DNA of 64,000 nucleotides. Origin: Eukaryota sp. TZLM1-RC (taxonomy: Eukaryota; Metamonada: BaSk clade). Under the pieces are notes generated by a model that was given only the letters and a program-made list of their open reading frames with translations, was not told the DNA's origin and made no database searches. How positions within the stretch are numbered: the first letter of the stretch is position 1; every line of letters begins with the position of its first letter. Positions 52,808-64,000 of the stretch are shown one piece after another. The stretch is from positions 4,285,658 to 4,349,657 of the forward strand of contig JAUPSS010000004.1 in NCBI GenBank assembly GCA_040285825.1, given 5' to 3'. The position numbers and the translations under genes were made by a program.

Positions 52808-54662
52808 ATGTCAAAGCACCCTGTTTACAAACTTCTAGACAACCTTAATTACGATAAAGTGTCCAAAAATATTTCTTCACAGTGCCGCTGCTGCAGTAAA
52901 ATGCTAAAAGGTTCAGCCCGTCGCTTTTCCTCCCATTTCATTAAGGAGTATAGAGCTGGATATGCCTTATGTACTGAATTATCCACCATTTCTGTCAAGG
53001 ATATAAACACTGTCCGTGTTCTGATGCTCTTCCTGCTCCCGCAACTAAATCTTTGGAAAGTCCTGCTCCTCGTCTCAAACAACCGCGAATTATTGAGGCA
53101 ATAAAGGACTGCGAAACAAAAAGATTTCAAACAAAATGCAGACGAAATTCTCACTAAATGGAAATGTGCCTCTGGAGTTTCATTCAATTCTGTTATGCTT
53201 CCTGAATTTAAGCAGTTTGCCGACTTTTTATCCTCGTCTCACTACCTTGTTCCTTCTGACACTTATTTAAACAATAAAGTAGTTCCAGATATCAAAAACG
53301 GTCTCGAACAAGAATTATCTGGTTTTTTATCGTCTCTGACGAATGCAGGCTGTACACTTGTTTTTGGAGGTTGGAAGGATGTAAATGGTTCATTTTTATT
53401 AAATATTCTTTTGGTAAGCAACACTTTCTCTTTCTTTGTAAAATCAATAAACATATCTGATGAAAATAAATCTGGTTATACACATTATTTAAAATTGAAG
53501 GAAGTTGTTGATTGTGTTGGCCCAAATTTAATTACTCATATTGTGTCAAACAGTGCCACCAATTGCCTTTCCGCTTGCTCACTCCTTATCGCCGATTATC
53601 CTCATATTCTATTTTCTCCTTGTGCCTCTCATACTTTGGATCTCCTTATTGAGGACATGTGCAAACTGCCTAGTTTCAACAAAATCATTAGCGATTGCAA
53701 AAAGGTAGTAGATTTTATCCGCAATCATACCATTATCAAAACCAAGTTGGAAAAAGTAGCTGGTAAAACACTGATGCGACCTGCTGCTACACGATTTTAC
53801 ACACAATTTCTCATGCTCAGTCGTCTTCAAGACTTAGAACCCAGTGTCAAATCGTTAATCAGCTCGCCTACCATTGAACGGCTTGTTCGAGATGTAGGCG
53901 AGCCTCTTATGTCATCATTTAGGAAGGTAAAACTCATTGTAGGAAGTATTGAGTACGACTTTTGGCAGTTGCTTTCCCCACTTATAACCTACTTAAAGCC
54001 ATTAGTTGGTCTTTTAAAACTCACAGACTCCATTGAGCCTTATTTCTCAAAGATGTACGTAAAATGTCGACAATTACAAGAATACTACTTTCTGAACTCA
54101 TGGGAAGGAATGACCGACTTTGAAAAATACTCTGTCAATGGTAGTATAAATAACCGAATTTTTTTTGAAGCTATTAACTCCAATTTATCTTGCTGCCTAC
54201 TTTTTCGATCCAGAATACGCTTCAAAATTTGAAGAAAGCACTGACGCAGAAATTAACTCTTTCCGAAAAGCGCTGAGTAGTGTTTGTGATGAAAACGATT
54301 CCCTGGAAGTTTTTCGAGAATGGCAGATGTTTTATACTAAGCAAAACCATTACTCTCAACCAGAAGCATGGAAGCATGCTCCAGAATTGTCGCCTAGAGA
54401 ATGGTGGTTGATGTATGGTAGTCGTGATGATAAACTGAGAAGTATTGCACTGAGAATACTTTCACAGAGTGTATCAACTGACAGTGCTGAGAGAAATTGG
54501 TCAGCATATGGATTTATCAAGAACAAGAGAAGAAACCGTCTCAGTGACAGACTAGCGAACGATCTTGTGTTTATTTTCTCAAACATGAAGCTATTTAAAG
54601 GTACTAGTAGTACCTTTAAATTTCAACTTTTTCATTTTGGAATTCCGGAATTTAAGGAATAA
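52808..54662 (+). pseudogene. hAT-family transposase, broken
   Basis: Starts MSKHPVYKLLDNL with a BED-type zinc finger (CRCCSKMLKGSARRFSSHF ... C). At 53195-54232 comes the RNase H-like core: TNAGCTLVFGGWKDVNGSFL, THIVSNSATNCLSA, SPCASHTLDLLIEDM and a helical insertion. At 54165-54662 the frame changes, giving the hAT C-terminal dimerisation region: WWLMYGSRDDKLRSIALRIL, ERNWSAYGFIKNKRRNRLSD. This is the layout of hAT transposases of the DUF659/hAT_C type. Frameshifts near 53020, 53150 and 54170 make it non-functional as it stands. The palindromic TTTAAAGGTACTAGTAGTAC near 54594 lies at the end of the frame and shares TAGTACCTTT with the 5' flank. Confidence 0.88.
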
Positions 54663-54839
54663 TGGAATTCAAAGGTATGCCTGGAACAGACACATTTTAA
54701 AACTCAACCAAAAACCTTAACTAAAGCTTTCACCTACTCAAACCCCATCAATTGAATGACCGGAGAATTTCGCTATTCACTTTCATAGCAACTCGCTTAT
54801 TTTAAAGCTCCATAATGTTATTCAAAATGGAGTTAATAT

Positions 54840-55540
54840 AACGAGGAAGACCTGTTAATAACGAAGACACAATTCTTTCCTTCCAAATTCAAGTCAAATG
54901 TACGACCACTTCCTTTGAAAAGTTTTCCTGGATCATCTAAAAAATTGAGACATTCAGTTCCAAGGGTACCAAAAAAGTAAATCTCAATTGGGACAAATTT
55001 GATGTTTCTGCCTCTTGCTCTATTAAGACGTGGAAGAAGGGCCTCGTATTTTGATTTCTTGGAAAGCTCTGCAACTTTGAGTAAAAGTTGAATGTCAGAA
55101 TTGGAACTTCTTTTCCACGGAGATGCGGAAGTACAACCGAAAATTAGTTCGGTTCCATCATATTATGCACATTGAACATCACCTGGTTTTTGGCTCAAAC
55201 TGAACTTAATTTCATCAAACAAAGGTTCTAAACGAACTAAATAATGAGCACATTTTAACAGATCATAAATACAATCACGAACTGCATTGTGGATAATTGA
55301 TCTTTTTTGAGTCGATTTACAGCAGGAAATAATGTGATCAAAAGAAGCATAAGCACCACATTTACATTTCATAATTGATAAGCATTGAAAAGGAGGTAGA
55401 TTAAGTCTAATTCCCATGATTGTCAAAAATTGAATATCTGAAAGCAATAGTTCAAAACGGCGAGGAACTTGAGTTATCAAACAAGATGAATTATTTTGAA
55501 AAGAATTCGAAACTACACAAAGAAGACAAATGAATTTCAC
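54840..55540 (-). pseudogene. C-terminal RLE-type non-LTR fragment
   Basis: Reverse strand: SSCLITQVPRRFELLLSDIQ, CKCGAYASFDHIISC (CX1CX8HX4C zinc motif), IHNAVRDCIYDLL, KPGDVQCA then a stop where the others read DG, and in the same frame YDGTELIFGC. The tail with GRNIKFVPIEIYFFGTLG lies down to about 54840. It is a more distant relative of the copies nested in A and B. Confidence 0.72.
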
Positions 55541-56227
55541 GGAAACTCTCCGGAGTTGTTAGCAATGTTGCTAATTTGACAGTGATCATGGTTCTAAATA
55601 ATTAATAATCCACTTCTGTTGATGAAATTAAGTAGGCAATTTCAAAACTTGATAATTTCATTTCTTCTTGATATTTTCAGTATACAGTCATCCTCCAATT
55701 TCGAAAGTCGAAATTCTGGTTTGTTCGAACTTTTAGACGATGGAGTTCCAAGATCTCAACTAAAACTATGGAATAATTGGAGATGATTAAGTTTTTTGGC
55801 AATGAGGGTATTGTGATCTTTAGATTCTGGAATGATTCCTGATAGAAATAGCTGGAATTAAAGCTTTGGTTATTACTCCTCTTCCACGTAAATCGTATTA
55901 ATGTCATCATTGACATTACAATTCCATGGACATCCACACTATGTAAAAGTGAATAGTCCATGTCTAAGGAACATTGGTGTTATTTTCTTTTGTATTGTCC
56001 AGTTTGTGAGAAACTTCAGATTATTCAAAGCTAGAGTTCCCTCTTCTATGGTATTAATCAGTACTGAAACAATTGACAACAAGAGTACTCACAAATTAAA
56101 TGGAAGCTGATCGCAAGAGTGTTTTTTGTAATTAATTTTCAATAAAGAATTACAAAACAACATCAAAAATCCAACATGATTTTAAACTGATTGAATCGTG
56201 ACTACCTCCATACTTCCTCCACACACA
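55541..56227. other. Upstream region of histidine kinase 1
   Basis: No gene recognised. Short frames on both strands (55677-55961 reverse, 55901-56110 forward) overlap each other and have no domain. AT-rich sequence just before the start codon is not shared with the second kinase copy. Confidence 0.5.
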
Positions 56228-59200
56228 ATGTCTGAATGTTGTATGGAAGTTTTGCATGAGACACTTATGACATCACCTTCTTACATTGTCATCGCATCTA
56301 CGAGTCTTCATATTGTTGATGCCTCTATAGGATACAGTCGGTTGATGGGATATGATCGTGAAGAACTCATTGGATTACATCATTCAGCCCTGATTCACCC
56401 AGATTATTTATCTGCAACCAACCAAACAGCATCTCGTCTCTTTTCTGACACTGAAACTCGTACACTAGTTAACAAGAACATTACCAAATGGGGAGATGTA
56501 GTCAATCTGATGTGGTCTGTCTTGTGTCCAATTGGTGATAATCTGGCATTTATTTGCCAGGCTTTCGATGAGACCGAGTTTCAACCAACAAAGCATACCA
56601 TTGGGCGATTGACTGCTTCTGCAGATTCAATGTCTCGTCTGACTGAAATGTTGGCCAAAACTAGTGGTCTAGGAATGTTTGTTTATGACGTAGAGTTTGA
56701 GTTATTTTACTGGAACCAGGTGCTATGGGAAATGTTCAAACTGAACCAAGATTCATTTGTTAACAACATGGAGAACTTCCTCTCGCTCGTGACCGAGGAG
56801 ACTCGTTCTCATCTTTCAGAAGGATTTTGCAAAGCTATCCATGAAGGAACACCGTTTGTCACAACTGTGCAAGTCATTGATGGTAACTGGTTCGAAATTG
56901 AGGGAAAAGTAGAGTTTGAGGACGGTAAACCCATCAGTATATATGGAATAGTGAAAGATGTGACTGAAGATGTGAAGAAAAGCGTGGCCCAAACAACAAA
57001 GATTCAGCAACAATATGATTTATTAGAAGAACTGCAAGCTGCAAAGGCTGAATTGACAGTGACGACAGAAGAATTGAAACAGGCTCAAGCTATTGCCAAG
57101 GTAGGAAGATTCGTTGTTGACTTGGACAAAATGGAGATTTCTTATAATGATATGGGTGCAAAGCTCGTTAATCTAACGGAAGGCTCAGTGTTATCAATAC
57201 AAGAACAATTGGAGCTTATGGAGACTCACAGTGCAGAGACTTTTCTTACTTCTATTCAACAATGTAGAGAAACGGTTTGTTTTGTTGTACGTTTAATCCC
57301 AGAAAAGTCCATTTGAGATGGAAGCATCAATGCAAGTAAATGGAACCACGATGCATCTGCTAGCGAAAGGTGAACCCGCTTCAATAACTAAACTTGGAGA
57401 AGTCAAGCAAATTGTGGGGACAGTTCAAGACATCACAACCCTTAAACAAAAAGATATAGAACTTAGTCGTTCTCGTGCACTGTTCTCTGACATACTGGAC
57501 TGTATTCTGGATGTAGTGATTGTGTTTGATGAGAGGGGTCTAGTTCTGTTCAATGACCACGCTTATAAGCTTTTTAACTTTGATGCAGTTGAATTAGCTA
57601 GCCTTAGTGAACTTTTGGTTTACCTTGCGCGAAAACTAAACGTAGTGGACCCATCATCATTTCAGAGACTCAGTGATCCATCTAGTCAGTTTAGGCAAAC
57701 AAGGTTTTCCATTGATTCCAAGGATGGAAAGAGTTATGATGCCTTTACTACAGTTCTTGATCAAGCCAGTGACAGTACTCTCCGAGTGCTTACTCTAAGG
57801 GATATAACTGAATTGAAAAGCATTGAAAAAATGCTCATGAAGAAAACTGAAGAAGCTGAGAGTGCAAACAAAGCAAAGGGTTCATTTGTCCAAACAATGA
57901 GTCATGAACTGAGAACACCATTGAATAGCATTATTGGAATGATATCAGTGTTGGAAACTACAGAGCTTCCTGAAAAAGTGTCTAGCATTATAGAAACAAT
58001 CTCAAAGGCTTCAAGGCTTTTGCTCAATCTCACTTGTGACATACTGGATTTCTCAAAAATAGAGAGTAGTCGTCTGGAGCTTGATCAACAGGAGTTTAAC
58101 CTTACTGATATCATTGATAATACCTTGATTTTAATTGCAGAGATTTTTGTGGAATCTTTTGATGTAGAACTAACACTATTCATCGATCCTGTTCTAGATC
58201 GAATCTTTTTAGGCGATCCACAAAGATTACAACAGATAGTTCTCAATCTGTTGAGTAATGCAATGAAGTTCACTGAAAAGGGTCATGTTCATATTCACCT
58301 TTCATTACTGAATGATGAATCTGACAAAGCAAAGTTTCGACTAGAAGTATCCGATACTGGTATTGGTATCAAGCAAGAAGACATATCCCGTCTTTTCCTT
58401 CCTTTTGAACAAATAAAAGGATCTAAACCAGCAAGAAAATACTCTGGAACAGGTCTTGGCATTCCCATTACATGCCATCTCTTACAGCTTATGAATAGTA
58501 AGCTTAACATCGAGTCAGAAGTTGATAAAGGTAGTAGGTTTTGGTTTCAAATGACTCTTCCACATAATGGATACCAAAGGCAATCTATACCTCCAGAAAC
58601 TATTGTTCTACTTCCTGATTTTCCTGAACATTTACACCATACTAACCAAGTTTTATGTGATCAGTTGCAGGCTTTCGGGGTCAAGTTCATTAAAGGTTGT
58701 GGGACGAACTACGAAAGCCTGCAAACTGTCCTAATGCGTAGTCCCGGCATTAAAGTTGCAATTGTTTTGTTCCAGAGTCGATACGAGAGAACACAAGTTA
58801 TGGAAACCGCAATCCCTCACAAGGTTTTATTATACAAACCATCCTCAGCAAATGAAGTACAATCATATTGTGACTCCTTCTCATATTGTTTTCAATTGCC
58901 TCTGCTGTTTGTAAACTATAAGCAAATGCTACTAATTCATAAGCAACAACGACGACGGAAAAGTGTAGCATCATTAAGAAAACCAATAGTCAAACCAGAA
59001 GAACAAATACTAGATCAAAAGTTTAGAATTCTTGTTGCAGAAGATAACACTCTTAATCAAAAACTTCTTTGTGTTTTGCTGAACACTTTGGAGTGTGATT
59101 TTCTGGTTGTCGATGATGGTAGTGTTGCTGTCGAAGAGTATGAAGAATCTTCCTACTCATTTGATTTAATCATTATGGACTTTCGTATGCCAATGCTTCC

Positions 59201-59420
59201 AGGAAATGAAGCTGCAAGGGTTATTCGACAATTTGAAAGCAAAAACAATATTGATCCCATACCTATCATCTGCTTGACTGGAGATGTAGTTGTAGAGGTA
59301 AAAGAAGAGGTGTATGCGAGTGGGATGCAAACTTTTCTTCCGAAACCGGTAACATTAGAACAATTGAGGACATCATTGGATACACATTTGCCAAAATATA
59401 AACGATGCAGACAAGGTTGA
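56228..59420 (+). CDS. Hybrid histidine kinase with PAS domains and receiver, copy 1
   Basis: ATG at 56228. The apparent frameshift at 57300 is best explained as a 28-nt intron, 57275-57302 (GTTTGT...CCCAG): exon 1 is 349 codons and exon 2 is 705 codons plus stop, and the join falls within a PAS domain reading CRET-KSPFEME. Four PAS-like regions (about 15-130, 150-260, 300-410, 420-520) precede the HisKA box MSHELRTPLNSIIGM (His near 550). The ATPase has LLSNAMKFTEKG (N), DTGIGI (G1) and GTGLGIPI (G2). A degenerate receiver-like segment (about 770-870) and a receiver ending follow: VAEDNTLNQ, IIMDFRMP (Asp near 974) and LPKPV. No membrane span, so a cytosolic sensor with phosphorelay output is expected; the signal is unknown. 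Confidence 0.9.
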
Positions 59421-59901
59421 AAAATGATTCTGGCAGGTTTTCGCACATGTTGCACACATCGTTAAATTCATGTTGATGTACCAAATATATGTAAATCAAA
59501 GTTTGCAATAGGTATTTTTTTGAAATATAATGAGGAACTAATATATATAATACGTTTTATTAATACAGAAAACAATTTTTCCTATCAACAATCAACGTGA
59601 AATACTGAGTTTGTAACACTTTTGAGTCACCGCACATGGTGTTCAAAATATTCTACACCATCCAACAACCTTATACAATGCTAATTCTTTACAAATGGTT
59701 TTCATTTTAGACTTTGGAATGAATAATCTCTTCATCAATGAAATGCAACTATTAGCAACTATTATATATGCTGTCCAAAGGAAAAAGCTATATTTTTTTA
59801 CCCAACCTCAATTTAATCTACTGCCACGTCATCATTCGGGATTTCAAGCTCTCAATTGCTCATACCACATGTTTTCTAGCAGATATGCTCGTATCTATCA
59901 T

Positions 59902-59964
59902 TCTGCTTCATCAGACAACCATATATATATATGTATATATATACGAGCATATATGTATATATAT
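59902..59964. other. Palindrome loop, (AT)n-rich
   Basis: 63 bases between the arms, mainly alternating AT/GT dinucleotides, with TACGAGCATAT repeats copied from the arm edge. Such a loop lets the arms extrude as a cruciform. Confidence 0.85.
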
Positions 59965-60443
59965 ATGATAGATACGAGCATATCTGCTAGAAAACATGTG
60001 GTATGAGCAATTGAGAGCTTGAAATCCCGAATGATGACGTGGCAGTAGATTAAATTGAGGTTGGGTAAAAAAATATAGCTTTTTCCCTGGACAGCATATA
60101 TAATAGTTGCTAATAGTTGCATTTCATTGATGAAGAGATTATTCATTCCAAAGTCTAAAATGAAAACCATTTGTAAAGAATTAGCATTGTATAAGGTTGT
60201 TGGATGGTGTAGAATATTTTGAACACCATGTGCGGTGACTCAAAAGTGTTACAAACTCAGTATTTCACGTTGATTGTTGATAGGAAAAATTGTTTCTGTA
60301 TTAATAAAACGTATTATATATATTAGTTCCTCATTATATTTCAAAAAAATACCTATTGCAAACTTTGATTTACATATATTTGGTACATCAACATGAATTT
60401 AACGATGTGTGCAACATGTGCGAAAACCTGCCAGAATCATTTT

Positions 60444-63400
60444 TCAACCTTGTCTGCATCGTTTATATTTTGGCAAATGTGTATCCAATGATGTCCTCAA
60501 TTGTTCTAATGTTACCGGTTTCGGAAGAAAAGTTTGCATCCCACTCGCATACACCTCTTCTTTTACCTCTACAACTACATCTCCAGTCAAGCAGATGATA
60601 GGTATGAGATCAATATTGTTTTTGCTTTCAAATTGTCGAATAACCCTTGCAGCTTCATTTCCTGGAAGCATTGGCATACGAAAGTCCATAATGATTAAAT
60701 CAAATGAGTAGGGAGATTCTTCATACTCTTCGACAGCAACACTACCATCATCAACAACCAGAAAATCACACTCCAAAGTGTTCAGCAAAACACAAAGAAG
60801 TTTTTGATTAAGAGTGTTATCTTCTGCAACAAGAATTCTAAACTTTTGATCTAGTATTTGTTCTTCTGGTTTGACTATTGGTTTTCTTAATGATGCTACA
60901 CTTTTCCGTCGTCGTTGTTGCTTATGAATTAGTAGCATTTGCTTATAGTTTACAAACAGCAGAGGCAATTGAAAACAATATGAGAAGGAGTCACAATATG
61001 ATTGTACTTCATTTGCTGAGGATGGTTTGTATAATAAAACCTTGTGAGGGATTGCGGTTTCCATAACTTGTGTTCTCTCGTATCGACTCTGGAACAAAAC
61101 AATTGCAACTTTAATGCCGGGACTACGCATTAGACAGTTTGCAGGCTTTCGTAGTTCGTCCCACAACCTTTAATGAACTTGACCCCGAAAGCCTGCAACT
61201 GATCACATAAAACTTGGTTAGTATGGTGTAAATGTTCAGGAAAATCAGGAAGTAGAACAATAGTTTCTGGAGGTATAGATTGCCTTTGGTATCCATTATG
61301 TGGAAGAGTCATTTGAAACCAAAAACCTACTACCTTTATCAACTTCTGACTCGATGTTAAGCTTACTATTCATAAGCTGTAAGAGATGGCATGTAATGGG
61401 AATGCCAAGACCTGTTCCAGAGTATTTTCTTGCTGGTTTAGATCCTTTTATTTGTTCAAAAGGAAGGAAAAGACGGGATATGTCTTCTTGCTTGATACCA
61501 ATACCAGTATCGGATACTTCTAGTCGAAACTTTGCTTTGTCAGATTCATCATTCAGTAATGAAAGGTGAATATGAACATGACCCTTTTCAGTGAACTTCA
61601 TTGCATTACTCAACAGAATGAGAACTATCTGTTGTAATCTTTGTGGATCACCTAAAAAGATTCGATCTAGAACAGGATCGATGAATAGTGTTAGTTCTAC
61701 ATCAAAAGATTCCACAAAACTCTCTGCAATTAAAATCAAGGTATTATCAATGATATCAGTAAGGTTAAACTCCTGCTGATCAAGCTCCAGACGACTACTC
61801 TCTATTTTTGAGAAATCCAGTATGTCACAAGTGAGATTGAGCAAAAGCCTTGAAGCCTTTGAGATTGTTTCTATAATGCTAGACACTTTTTCAGGAAGCT
61901 CTGTAGTTTCCAACACTGATATCATTCCAATAATGCTATTCAATGGTGTTCTCAGTTCATGACTCATTGTTTGGACAAATGAACCCTTTGCTTTGTTTGC
62001 ACTCTCAGCTTCTTCAGTTTTTTTCGTGAGCATTTTTTCAATGCTTTTCAATTCAGTTATATCCCTTAGAGTAAGCACCCGGAGAGTACTGTCACTGGCT
62101 TGATCAAGAACTGTAGTAAAGACATCATAACTCTTTCCATCCTTGGAATCAATGGAAAACCTTGTTTGCCTAAACTCACTAGATGGATCACTGAGTCTCT
62201 GAAATGATGATGGGTCCACTACGTTTAGTTTTCGCGCAAGGTAAACCAAAAGTTCACTAAGGCTAGCTAATTCAACTGCATCAAAGTTAAAAAGCTTATA
62301 AGCGTGGTCATTGAACAGAACTAGGCCCCTCTCATCAAACACAATCACTGCATCCAGAATACAGTCCAGTATGTCAGAGAACAGTGCACGAGAACGACTA
62401 AGTTCAATATCTTTTTGTTTAAGGGTTGTGATGTCTTGAACTGTCCCCACAATTTGCTTGACTTCTCCAAGTTTAGTTATTGAAGCGGGTTCACCTTTCG
62501 CTAGCAGATGCAAGGTGGTTCCATTTACTTCCATTGATGCTTCCATCTCGAATGGACTTTTCTGGGATTAAACGTACAACAAAACAAACCGTTTCTCTAC
62601 ATTGTTGAATAGAAGTAAGAAAAGTCTCTGCACTGTGAGTCTCCATAAGCTCCAATTGTTCTTGTATTGATAACACTGAGCCTTCCGTTAGATTAACGAG
62701 CTTTGCACCCATATCATTATAAGAAATCTCCATTTTGTCCAAGTCAACAACGAATCTTCCCACCTTGGCAATAGCTTGAGCCTGTTTCAATTCTTCTGTC
62801 GTCACTGTCAATTCAGCCTTTGCAGCTTGCAGTTCTTCTAATAAATCATATTGTTGCTGAATCTTTGTTGTTTGGGCCACGCTTTTCTTCACATCTTCAG
62901 TCACATCTTTCACGATTCCATATATACTGATGGGTTTGCCGTCCTCAAACTCTACTTTTCCTTCAATTTCGAACCAGTTACCATCAATGACTTGCACAGT
63001 TGTGACAAACGGTGTTCCTTCATGGATAGCTTTGCAAAATCCTTCTGAAAGATGAGAACGAGTCTCTTCGGTGACGAGCGAGAGGAAGTTCTCCATGTTG
63101 TTAACAAATGAATCTTGGTTCAGTTTGAACATTTCCCATAGGACCTGGTTCCAGTAAAATAACTCAAACTCTACGTCATAAACAAACATTCCTAGACCAC
63201 TAGTTTTGGCCAACATTTCAGTCAGACGAGACATTGAATCTGCAGAAGCAAACATCCGTCCTATGGTATGCTTTGTTGGTTGAAACTCGGCCTCATCGAA
63301 AGCCTGGCAAACAAATGCAAGATTATCACCCACTGGACATAGGAAGGACCACATCAGACTGACAACCTCTCCTTTTTTCGTAATGTTCTTGTTAACTAAT

Positions 63401-63636
63401 GTACGAGTTTCAGTGTCAGAAAAGAGACGAGATGCTGCTTGGCTGGTTGCAGATAAATAATCTGGGTGAATGAGGACTGAATGATATAATCCAATGAGTT
63501 CTTCGCGATCATATGCCATCAACCAACTATATCCTTCAGAAATGTCTACAATATTAAGGGATGATGAAAGGATGATTATGTAAGAGGGTGATGCTACAAG
63601 TGTCTGATGGAGAAGCTGTCTACAATCTTCGGACAT
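60444..63636 (-). pseudogene. Hybrid histidine kinase copy 2, frameshifted before the receiver
   Basis: Starts at ATG 63636 (MSEDCRQLLHQTL). Exon 1 is again 349 codons and the intron 62589-62562 is identical to that of copy 1. PAS, HisKA (MSHELRTPLNS) and ATPase boxes match copy 1. An extra base in the A run at about 61320-61324 shifts the frame after KGSRF and leads to a stop 9 codons later, so the degenerate receiver segment and true receiver are cut off. A missing base at about 61134 restores the original frame downstream, where VAEDNTLNQ, IIMDFRMP and LPKPV remain. As read, it encodes a kinase without receiver. Both lesions are single-base changes, one in a homopolymer, so sequencing error is possible. 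Confidence 0.82.
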
Positions 63637-64000
63637 TAATGGTTATGGATATGTATCAACAACTGTAATGGTGCAATATATCTGATTTCTGAAACAGTTC
63701 GCACTCGTCATCGCACTCAAATATACAACCAATGAACAAACAGTAGATTCAACCTACTTGACGTATGATTAGTTGATTTGTAATAATGGTTCCATAGTAC
63801 CATGGGTCCTGAGAGTAAGGACACTCACTTGAAAGTGGACAATTAAGCTTGTTTAAGAATTCGATTTCACAAAGTACTCAACCACCCTTTCAGTGATGTC
63901 TAGATTCGATAACACTTGTTTTAGAATTCAAATGTAGTCAAAGCATTGCAAGTATAGCTCATTTGTTTTAGAATTCAGACATCATAAGTATCTCAACTGA
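63637..64000. other. Upstream region of kinase copy 2
   Basis: No gene. TTGTTTTAGAATTCA occurs at about 63919 and 63963, with a variant at 63850; these may be promoter repeats. It is not homologous to the region upstream of kinase copy 1. Confidence 0.5.

Larger units (their letters stand above)
56228..63636. repeat. Giant palindrome (inverted repeat, arms about 3.7 kb)
   Basis: The + strand from 56228 to 59901 recurs as its complement from 59965 to 63636, with the centre near 59933. Both kinase genes, the spacer downstream and the mini-intron are included. The N-terminal coding part (first ~130 codons) is clearly diverged between arms; after that the arms are almost identical down to the centre. 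Homology stops at the start codons. Confidence 0.93.

Noticed and set aside
57290-57330. Histidine kinase 1 as a frameshifted pseudogene
   Set aside because: A 28-nt segment with the same splice signals as the GSK3 introns restores the frame and the PAS domain, and it is identical in the second copy.
59695-60170. Open frames on both strands around the palindrome centre as genes
   Set aside because: The same frame appears on both strands because of the inverted repeat; no domain, and the ends run into AT dinucleotide repeats.
56228-63636. The palindrome as a pure sequencing foldback artefact
   Set aside because: The outer ends of the arms differ at many residues and the flanks are unrelated, which a foldback read would not produce. 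Single-base indels in the right arm could still be consensus errors.
1-64000. CRISPR arrays, operons, ribosome binding sites, bacterial elements
   Set aside because: No spaced direct repeats of CRISPR type. Introns, nuclear tRNAs without CCA and eukaryotic gene families show that this is nuclear DNA.

Overview
This is nuclear DNA of an AT-rich, gene-compact unicellular eukaryote. Host genes encode EBP2, a GSK3 kinase, a SPATA17-like IQ protein, a dicarboxylate-type symporter, hybrid histidine kinases, a secreted Ca-binding-like protein and an ARM-like protein. There are three tRNA genes. Introns are very few and mostly tiny (28-32 nt, 5' splice site GTWTGN). SPATA17-type proteins suggest a flagellated protist. 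One relic transposase resembles a family I know from oomycete genomes, but transposons move between lineages, so I do not assign a taxon.

Layout. 137-8248 (+) and 11973-20171 (-) are two Ty3/gypsy-like LTR elements (A and B) with only about 79-bp LTRs. They face each other as a large inverted repeat around EBP2 (8853-9518), the symporter (9584-10909) and a non-LTR fragment. Both carry the same nested, 5'-truncated non-LTR insertion. 20390-21607 is another non-LTR relic. 22343-23581 (-) is GSK3 with two mini-introns, followed by tRNA-Gln. 24240-32680 is a graveyard of non-LTR elements that end in a restriction-like endonuclease (RLE), with one nearly full-length copy (24872-27933), a tRNA-Met, and a Mutator-like transposase relic. 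32855-40232 is a young gypsy element (C) with 154-bp LTRs and a perfect 4-bp target duplication. 40561-42260 holds a DDE transposase relic and a gypsy/RLE chimera. 42719-44740 (-) is a secreted protein gene with a probable 7-nt microexon. 45571-48600 holds a second tRNA-Met, a TA-flanked MITE and more RLE relics. 49310-52442 is a convergent pair, SPATA17-like and ARM-like. 52808-54662 is a broken hAT transposase. 56228-63636 is a giant palindrome with two head-out copies of a hybrid histidine kinase, one apparently intact and one frameshifted.

The host genes are unrelated housekeeping, signalling and ciliary genes; they do not form a pathway. The strongest themes are inverted duplications with sharp identity boundaries (gene conversion or recent duplication), retroelements nested in retroelements, and miniature introns that resolve apparent frameshifts.
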